A DNA stretch of 5,106 nucleotides from Candidatus Dormiibacter sp. Lineage in GTDB: Bacteria > Chloroflexota > Dormibacteria > UBA8260. Position numbers and translations under genes: made by a program. Numbering within the stretch: the stretch's first letter is position 1; each line of letters starts with the position of its first letter. A model generated the notes under the pieces. That model ran no database searches. It was given only the letters and a program-made list of their open reading frames with translations, and had not been told where the DNA came from. Shown in pieces: positions 1 through 5,106 of this stretch. The stretch spans positions 1 to 5,106 of the forward strand of contig JANWHI010000102.1 in the NCBI GenBank assembly GCA_025450495.1. The letters run 5' to 3'.

Positions 1-346
1 CCTGCCAGAACGGCCCGCCCGCCCGCGAGGTGCGGCCCTCGCGGTTGCGCGACCCCTGCCAGTCGAGGATGAAGTTCACCCATCGCCCGTCGTCGTCCTG
101 CATGCCGACCACGAAGTCGAGCAGGCCCAGGCACCATTCGCGCACCCAGGGCAACCGGGTGGCGTCCCACAGCGCGCAGTACAGCTCGAGAGCACGAGCC
201 GCGTCATCGACGCACGCCACTCCCTCGAACCCCGCCTCCCTCGCCGCCACCAGGTTGCCGGCCACGTCCGCGTACACGGCGATGGCCACGGCGCGGGGTC
301 CGAGCGACGGCGTTCGCCGTGCCAGGCGGGTGATCTGCCTCAGCAC
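1..346 (-). CDS. Conserved hypothetical protein, probable alpha/alpha-toroid (six-hairpin glycosidase-like), N-terminal part only
   Basis: The reading frame starts at GTG 346-344, has no stop, and leaves the window at position 1, so only 115 residues are visible. It begins 7 bases inside the end of the GT4-GH130 gene, which implies translational coupling in one operon. The only ribosome-site candidate is a weak GGA just upstream. Visible marks are a CVDDAARALEL block (residues 45-55), a tryptophan- and leucine-rich helical stretch (56-80), DDDGRWVNF (84-92) and a GRTSRAGGPFW block (104-114). From memory these match, in order, the VDD-ARA, DG-F-NF and GRA-W blocks of proteins often encoded next to GT4 and GH130 genes, thought to fold as an alpha/alpha toroid. 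No signal peptide or membrane segment is visible, so it is probably cytoplasmic. The substrate is unknown; glycan processing is inferred from its neighbour. Family confidence is moderate; that it is coding is fairly sure. Confidence 0.75.
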   Translation of the reverse strand, partial: MLRQITRLARRTPSLGPRAVAIAVYADVAGNLVAAREAGFEGVACVDDAARALELYCALWDATRLPWVREWCLGLLDFVVGMQDDDGRWVNFILDWQGSRNREGRTSRAGGPFWQ

Positions 347-2754
347 GTTTCCATCTGGTCGATGATCTCGCGCACGTCGAAGTCGGCCGCCGCCATGCAG
401 CTGTCCGCCGCCCCGTAGTACAGCCGGATCCGGTCACCGCCGTCGTCGAGCGCGATGTGCCCGCACGAGAAGACGGTGTCGTTGAACAGTCCCGTCCGCT
501 CGTATGCAGCCGTCGGCGCCATGATCGGCGCCGGGGAACGAGCGATCACCCGGGTGGGATCCTCGCCGTCGAGCAGGAGGGCGCCCATCGCGTAAGTGGT
601 GTTCCGGTCGACGCCGTGGTAGATCTCGAGCCAGCCCTCCTGGACGCGGAACGGCACCGCGCTGGCGCCGGTGCGCAGCTCGTCCCACATCCCCCACCGG
701 GGCAGCGCCAAGGGCTGGTGGTCGCCCCAGTGCACCAGGTCGTCGGAGAAGGCCACCCAGATGCCGAGGACGCGACCGAAGGACTGCGGCATCGGTCGGG
801 TGAGCGCGGCGTAGCGTCCGCCGGGCTTGCCCGGGAAGAGAACCACGTCCTTGTGGTCGGGGAGGAACAGCACGCCGTGGCGCTCGAAGGAGCGAAAGTC
901 GGTCGTCGTCAGCCGGGAGGTGGTGATGCCCAGACGGCTCACCGACACGTAGGTGATGTGCCACACCCCGTCGATCAGCGTGGCGCGGGGATCCTCACAG
1001 CCGTATTCCTCGTAGCGGTTGGCGGGCGCCAGCGCCGGCAGGGGATCGACGTCGAAATGCACGCCGTCGCGGCTGCGGGCGGCGCGCAGGTGCGACATCT
1101 GGGTGAGGAGGTCACTGAAGTCGTCCGCTGCGGCGGTGAAGCCGCCGGTCGACGTCCGGTAGCGGATGCGACGAGGGTCGCTGAGGTCGAGCCCGCTCAG
1201 GGTGCGCGGCAGCAGGACCGGGACCACCGCCGCAGGCGTGCGCTGCGTGTCGAGGAAGGCGACGCCGATGAGGTCGTCGGCACCGTAGCCGTCAGGCAGC
1301 GGTTTGAGTCGCGGTTCCGGCCCGGAGATGTCGAGGGTGAGCGCGTCCGGCCCGGGCTCCACGTCGGTACGGGGTCGCTCGCCCACGCGCAGCAGGAGAA
1401 CGACCTCACCGTCGACGCGCGCCGCCGCCGCATTGAACACGGACACGACCTCGAGCCCCGGCATCGAGGACGGCACATCCGCGGCGGTGAGGATCGGGTT
1501 CTCGGCAAGCCGGTGAGCGAGGTCTGGGATGGACGCGCGCTCTTGTGCGCGCGTCACCCTGGTCCCGGCGGTGTCCCGGGCTGCCGCCTCGGCGGCCACG
1601 TCGAGAAACGCCTGCCCGGACCGCGGCCACGTCGCCTCGCGGGCATAGGCGTACGCCGCCTGCTCCAGCGCGTCTTTGGCGGCCGGGTCGTCGAGGATGC
1701 CGATCACGGCATGGGCGAGCTGATCGGGTGCGCGGAAACCGACGAGGACGCCACGACCGTCGGCGAGCGCCTCAACCGCGTGCAGGTACCTGGTGGACAC
1801 GATCGCCTTGCCGGCGCCGAGGGCATACGACAGCGTGCCGCTGGTGATCTGGTTGGGCTCGAGGTACGGAGTCACGTAGACGTCCGTGGTGAGCAGCAGG
1901 TCGATGATGTCGCGCTGCGACATGTACTCGTCGATGAACGCGACGTGCTGCTCGATGCCGAGCGCCTGCGCCTGTGCCACCAGGCTCTTGCGATACGCCT
2001 CGCCCCGGGTGCGGAGGAGGTCGGGATGCGTCTGCCCGGCCACGATGTAGAGGACGCTCGGGTGAGCCTCGACGACAGCCGGCATCGCTTCGATCATCGA
2101 CTCGATCCCCTTGCCGGGAGCGAGCAGTCCAAAGGTCGAGATGATGGTGCGGCCTTCGACGCCGAGCTTGGCCTTGAGCCGATGCCGGCCGCCACGCTGG
2201 ATGCTGGGCATCCCGTGGGGGATGACGCGCAACGGCGCGCTCACGCCATAGACGTCGGTGAGGATGTCGACTGCCGTGGTGGCCATGACGATGACCTGGT
2301 CGCTGAGCTCGGTGATGGCCCGAACGGCTTCGCGGATCGAAGGAGCGGGCTGGGGCAGCACCGTGTGCAGCGTGGTCACGACCGGCTTGCGCAACTCATC
2401 AAGCATCGGCACGACGTGGTCGACGTAGCCGCCATCCACCCAGTGGCCGTCGACGAAGCCGGGCTCCGTCCAGGCACCGTACAGGCCGAACTCGTGCTGC
2501 ACGTTGACGACGTCCGCGTTCGAGGCGTTGATCTCCCGTGCGGCGGCCACATAGCTGTCGGACACGCCCTGGCGGATGCGCCAGCGCACCTCAGAGCGAT
2601 AGGGGCGGAGCACGGACTGCTCGTCGATGGCGGCCACCCGCCCGGTTGTTCCCGGGTCTGCGGCACGCGCCGCGTCGAGCAGATCCGAGGTGAAGGTGGC
2701 GATGCCGCATCGGCGCGGTACGTAGGAGGAGACGAAGGCGATGCGGATGGTCAT
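340..2754 (-). CDS. GT4 glycosyltransferase fused to GH130-type beta-mannoside hydrolase/phosphorylase-like domain
   Basis: This 804-residue protein has two catalytic modules. Residues 1-393 form a GT-B, GT4 glycosyltransferase: RRCGIATF (14-21) in the first Rossmann unit, VQHEFGLYG (85-93), STFGLLAPGKGIE (206-218) with a probable nucleotide-sugar-binding Lys215, and QITSGTLSYALGAGKAIVS (302-320) followed by Glu329. Residues 394-417 are a linker. Residues 418-804 resemble the GH130 five-bladed propeller: ENPIL (418-422), EDPR (587-590, with the Asp implicated in catalysis in characterised GH130 phosphorylases), KDVVLFP (635-641), TRP (652-654), WLEIYHG (708-714) and YYGAAD (779-784). GH130 enzymes split beta-mannosides by phosphorolysis or hydrolysis; which applies here, and the sugar added by the GT4 half, cannot be read from sequence. 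No signal peptide or membrane segment is seen. ATG 2754 is preferred because the first Rossmann strand starts immediately after it, but GGTGAG abuts it with no spacer. TTG 2796, with GGAG 12 bases upstream, would add 14 residues. Confidence 0.9.
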   Translation of the reverse strand: MTIRIAFVSSYVPRRCGIATFTSDLLDAARAADPGTTGRVAAIDEQSVLRPYRSEVRWRIRQGVSDSYVAAAREINASNADVVNVQHEFGLYGAWTEPGFVDGHWVDGGYVDHVVPMLDELRKPVVTTLHTVLPQPAPSIREAVRAITELSDQVIVMATTAVDILTDVYGVSAPLRVIPHGMPSIQRGGRHRLKAKLGVEGRTIISTFGLLAPGKGIESMIEAMPAVVEAHPSVLYIVAGQTHPDLLRTRGEAYRKSLVAQAQALGIEQHVAFIDEYMSQRDIIDLLLTTDVYVTPYLEPNQITSGTLSYALGAGKAIVSTRYLHAVEALADGRGVLVGFRAPDQLAHAVIGILDDPAAKDALEQAAYAYAREATWPRSGQAFLDVAAEAAARDTAGTRVTRAQERASIPDLAHRLAENPILTAADVPSSMPGLEVVSVFNAAAARVDGEVVLLLRVGERPRTDVEPGPDALTLDISGPEPRLKPLPDGYGADDLIGVAFLDTQRTPAAVVPVLLPRTLSGLDLSDPRRIRYRTSTGGFTAAADDFSDLLTQMSHLRAARSRDGVHFDVDPLPALAPANRYEEYGCEDPRATLIDGVWHITYVSVSRLGITTSRLTTTDFRSFERHGVLFLPDHKDVVLFPGKPGGRYAALTRPMPQSFGRVLGIWVAFSDDLVHWGDHQPLALPRWGMWDELRTGASAVPFRVQEGWLEIYHGVDRNTTYAMGALLLDGEDPTRVIARSPAPIMAPTAAYERTGLFNDTVFSCGHIALDDGGDRIRLYYGAADSCMAAADFDVREIIDQMETC

Positions 2755-2784
2755 CTCACCATACTGGCAGCCGGCCGGGATGGA

Positions 2785-2800
2785 GCGTTCTGACAAACGC
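2785..2800. repeat. Small inverted repeat, possible operator
   Basis: GCGTT (2785-2789) and AACGC (2796-2800) are perfect inverted copies around the six-base loop CTGACA. The centre is about 38 bases upstream of the preferred ATG of the GT4-GH130 gene, a position where a repressor could act. A 5-bp arm in GC-rich DNA can easily arise by chance, and no regulator is identified. Confidence 0.25.
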
Positions 2801-2841
2801 GGCCTGAACTCCGGCCATGGGTTCGCTTGCGGACCGACCCG

Positions 2842-2872
2842 ATTGGAGTCGTTGGTGCACTGTCACGCCAAT
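2842..2872. repeat. Cluster of TTGG/CCAA half-sites near the middle of the intergenic region
   Basis: TTGGTG (2852-2857) and CGCCAA (2866-2871) form a near-palindrome, 5 of 6 positions matching, separated by 8 bases. A further TTGGAG lies at 2843-2848, 9 bases before the first half-site in the same orientation. The outer ATTGG (2842-2846) and CCAAT (2868-2872) also pair as inverted copies. The cluster lies almost midway between the two divergent start codons, where a shared regulator could bind. Function is inferred from position and symmetry only. Confidence 0.3.
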
Positions 2873-2957
2873 GCCCGAGCCGCCACCTGCTCCACGGGGC
2901 ATGAGAACACCGCCACAGACGAGTCACATCGCTGGGCTCCCGCGCACCTGAACTGAC

Positions 2958-5106
2958 GTGCCCGGAGTCCGCCGGCAGGCAGAGGGAAGCACACCTGGCA
3001 GTGTCGCGAGGCTGCCACCGGAGCTGTTCAGCCTGTCGCCATTGCTCGGCTCCCTACCCATCGCGATCATCGCGACCGACCCGGACGGCGTTGTCCTCGC
3101 GTGGAATGCGCAGGCCGAACAGGTCTATGGCTGGTCCGCGGTGGAAGCCATCGGCTTCCCCATCGGACCGCTGGTGATCCCGTCGGAAGGAGGTGTCGCG
3201 CCGGCGGTGATCATGGATCAGCTCCGCGACGGGCGGCCGTGGGAAGGCGAGTACCGGATCCGCAGGCGCGATGGTGGCGAGCTCACGCTCCACGCCGTCG
3301 CCTCGCCGCTGCGTGGCGACGGAGGCGATGTCGTCGCGTTTGTCGGCGTCGCGGTGGACGTCACCGATCGCCTCGAGGCCAAGCGCATCAGCGCGACGCG
3401 CGCCCAACAGCAGTCCATCGTCTCGAGGCTGGGCTTCATGGCTCTGGGCATCGCTGACACCGCTGCGGTCTTCGACGCCGCGGTGACCTCGCTGGCGGCC
3501 TTCGGAATGCGCCAGGTCACCCTCTACGAGCTGCTGGCGGGCGGCGAGTCGGTGCTGGTGCGCGCCGTGGCCGGCGCCCACGTCCGCGTCGCCAAAGGTG
3601 ACGTGATCGCGCGCTCCGCGGTGCCCATGACCGATGAGGTGCTGCTCACGGGAGAGCCGGTGCGCGTCGACGATTTCACCAGGGACTCGCGACTGATCCT
3701 GCCGACCGGGTCACGGTTCGCCTCTCTCGGCAGTGGGGTGGGCGTGCCCATCCGGGTCAACGGCGAGACGGTGGCGGCGCTCACCGGACACAGCCGCGCC
3801 GACAACGATTTCGACGCTCACGACGTCGACTTCTACGAGTCGGCGGCCAACGTGATCAGCGGTGCCATGGAACGCAGTCGCTACGAGAACAACATCCGCT
3901 ATGACGCCACCCATGATCGCCTGACCGGTCTGCCCAACCGGATCCTGCTCCAGGACCGCCTCGCGCAGGCGCTGTCCCGATCCGGTCGCCGCCAGGCGCG
4001 CCCGCTGGCGGTGCTGGTGGCAGACCTCGACCAGTTCAAGCTCGTCAACGACAGCCTCGGCCACGACGCGGCGGATCGCCTGTTGGGCATGGCCGGCGCG
4101 CGGCTCGGCGAGGCGGTTCGCCCCAGCGACACCGTTGCCCGGGTCGGCGGCGACGAGTTCGTCATCCTCTGTGAAGACCTGGTCGACGTCACCGAAGCCG
4201 CGACCGTTGCCAAGCGCGTCACCGAGCGGATTCGTGACGCCTTCCTGGTCGACGGCCGCGAGGTCAGGATGACGACGAGCATCGGGATCGCAGTGAGCTC
4301 GGATGAGGCGACGGGTGAGGGCCTTCTGCGCGACGCCGACGTGGCCATGCACCGGGCCAAGGAGAGAGGCCGAGGCACCTATGAGCTGTTCGACGATGCT
4401 CTGCGAACCCGGCTCGACCATCGTGTCGGAATCGAGCAGGGGCTTCGCCGGGCGCTGGACCGGGACCAGTTCGTGGTCGCGTACCAGCCGATCGTCGACC
4501 TGGCCAGCGGTGGCGTTCGCGAGGCGGAGGCCGTGCTGCGCTGGACGCAGGAGAACGGCAGCCCCGTGGCACCGGCCGAGTTCATCCCAATTGCCGAGGA
4601 GACGGGAATGATCGTGCCGATCGGCGCATGGGTTCTGCGACGTGCCTGTGAGGACGCGGTGCGGTGGAATGCCGAGTTCGGCCCATCCGAAACGGTGGCC
4701 GTGTCGGTCAACCTCTCAGCCCGGCAGGTCAGCCACCCGGACCTGGTGGCAACCGTGGTCCACGCGCTCGAGTCGGCCGGGCTGGCTCCCGAACTGCTCC
4801 GCCTGGAGATCACCGAGACGGCCCTCATGGAGGAGGGCAGCGTCGGCACGGCCACGCTGCGCACGCTCGACCGCCTGGGCGTGCGGCTCAGCGTGGACGA
4901 CTTCGGCACCGGCTACTCCTCGTTGATGTACCTGCGCGAATACCCGATCCGAGTGCTCAAGGTCGACCGTTACTTCGTCGCCGGGCTGGGCACCAACCCT
5001 GAGGATGAGGCGATCGTCCAAGCGGTCATCGCGCTGGCGCACTCCCTCGGCCTGACGGCCACAGCCGAGGGTCTGGAGACGGACGATCAGCTCCGTCGCG
5101 TGCGCG
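2958..5106 (+). CDS. PAS-GAF-GGDEF-EAL cyclic-di-GMP turnover protein (C-terminus outside the window)
   Basis: The frame is open from 2952 to the right edge; 716 residues are visible from GTG 2958, the only usual start before the PAS domain, though it lacks a clear ribosome site. PAS (about 27-140) holds TDPDG, a WNA at 49-51 and the closing DVTDR (134-138). GAF spans about 152-312. Neither has a cysteine, so LOV-flavin or bilin attachment is unlikely. GGDEF (about 315-475) has DLDQFK (356-361), intact GGDEF (397-401) and an inhibitory-site RPSD (388-391) exactly five residues before it, so it should make c-di-GMP with product feedback. EAL (about 485 onward) has EAV (524-526) in place of EAL, Asn585, Glu617, the Asp pair 647-648 in DDFGTG, Lys668 and AEGLET (703-708), so phosphodiesterase activity is plausible. 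The last stretch of the EAL domain is cut off. No membrane segment is visible; it should be a cytoplasmic sensor. Which activity dominates, and which signal the PAS and GAF domains bind, cannot be read from sequence. Confidence 0.92.
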   Translation, partial: MPGVRRQAEGSTPGSVARLPPELFSLSPLLGSLPIAIIATDPDGVVLAWNAQAEQVYGWSAVEAIGFPIGPLVIPSEGGVAPAVIMDQLRDGRPWEGEYRIRRRDGGELTLHAVASPLRGDGGDVVAFVGVAVDVTDRLEAKRISATRAQQQSIVSRLGFMALGIADTAAVFDAAVTSLAAFGMRQVTLYELLAGGESVLVRAVAGAHVRVAKGDVIARSAVPMTDEVLLTGEPVRVDDFTRDSRLILPTGSRFASLGSGVGVPIRVNGETVAALTGHSRADNDFDAHDVDFYESAANVISGAMERSRYENNIRYDATHDRLTGLPNRILLQDRLAQALSRSGRRQARPLAVLVADLDQFKLVNDSLGHDAADRLLGMAGARLGEAVRPSDTVARVGGDEFVILCEDLVDVTEAATVAKRVTERIRDAFLVDGREVRMTTSIGIAVSSDEATGEGLLRDADVAMHRAKERGRGTYELFDDALRTRLDHRVGIEQGLRRALDRDQFVVAYQPIVDLASGGVREAEAVLRWTQENGSPVAPAEFIPIAEETGMIVPIGAWVLRRACEDAVRWNAEFGPSETVAVSVNLSARQVSHPDLVATVVHALESAGLAPELLRLEITETALMEEGSVGTATLRTLDRLGVRLSVDDFGTGYSSLMYLREYPIRVLKVDRYFVAGLGTNPEDEAIVQAVIALAHSLGLTATAEGLETDDQLRRVR

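Larger units (their letters stand above)
2755..2957. promoter_or_regulatory. Divergent intergenic region between the GT4-GH130 operon and the c-di-GMP gene
   Basis: About 200 bases separate two genes read in opposite directions, so promoters for both must lie here unless they extend into the coding regions. I found no open frame with protein-like character and no tRNA, riboswitch or terminator that I can support. No pair of -35 and -10 hexamers with normal spacing stands out on either strand. TTGTCA at 2796-2791 (minus) looks like a -35 element, but the only TANNNT-like hexamer downstream, at 2763-2758, is 27 bases away. Two small inverted repeats are listed separately. The regulatory role is inferred from gene layout. 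Confidence 0.6.

Noticed and set aside
30..365. Plus-strand open frame of 111 codons at the left edge
   Set aside because: Its product is low-complexity Ser/Arg/Ala/Thr-rich sequence, and the opposite strand carries the VDDAARA-type conserved protein.
204..437. Minus-strand open frame spanning the end of the fusion gene and the start of the next
   Set aside because: It is in a third frame, rich in Arg and Gly, and overlaps two better supported genes.
457..2793. A stop-free plus-strand reading frame of 778 codons lying antisense to the GT4-GH130 gene
   Set aside because: It is exactly in codon register with the real gene, so a stop would need a Leu TTA/CTA or Ser TCA codon in the sense frame, all avoided in GC-rich genomes. 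Its product is rich in Arg, Gly, His, Val and Asp with no domain motif, while the sense frame shows strong GT4 and GH130 motifs.
2758..2796. Possible minus-strand promoter: TTGTCA (2796-2791) with TATGGT (2763-2758)
   Set aside because: The spacer would be 27 bases, far from the usual 16-19, and the predicted transcript start would fall inside the ATG codon.
2803..2954. Direct repeat CCTGAACT at 2803-2810 and 2947-2954, at the two ends of the intergenic region
   Set aside because: A single repeated 8-mer in about 200 bases is roughly what chance allows, the flanking bases differ, and no integration or insertion features accompany it.
3711..4421. Long minus-strand open frame opposite the GAF and GGDEF domains
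   Set aside because: It is a shadow of the c-di-GMP gene: the plus-strand product has unmistakable motifs, and the antisense product shows none.

Overview
The window is GC-rich throughout (estimated by eye). Its genes almost always end codons in G or C, which suggests an actinomycete-type bacterium; I cannot name a genus. I see no RNA genes, mobile elements, CRISPR array or phage genes.

Layout. Positions 1-346 (minus strand) hold the first 115 codons of a gene that runs off the left edge. It resembles the conserved hypothetical, probably alpha/alpha-toroid (six-hairpin glycosidase-like) proteins found beside GT4 and GH130 genes. Positions 340-2754 (minus strand) encode an 804-residue fusion of a GT4 glycosyltransferase with a GH130-type beta-mannoside hydrolase/phosphorylase-like domain. 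The two minus-strand genes overlap by 7 bases and so form an operon, transcribed from the fusion gene toward the left edge. Positions 2755-2957 are a divergent intergenic region with two small inverted repeats. Positions 2958-5106 (plus strand) hold the first 716 codons of a PAS-GAF-GGDEF-EAL protein that runs off the right edge.

How the genes may work together. The minus-strand pair looks like a cytoplasmic module for making and trimming or recycling a sugar polymer or glycoside, possibly mannose-containing. The divergent gene encodes a soluble bifunctional cyclic-di-GMP enzyme with sensory PAS and GAF domains. Both catalytic domains keep nearly all expected residues, except that the EAL signature reads EAV. 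Exopolysaccharide synthesis is often controlled by c-di-GMP, so a shared regulatory region is plausible, but this is inference from position. I found no clear case for a wholly new system. The most interesting items are the GT4-GH130 fusion with its overlapping toroid partner, and the EAV variant.
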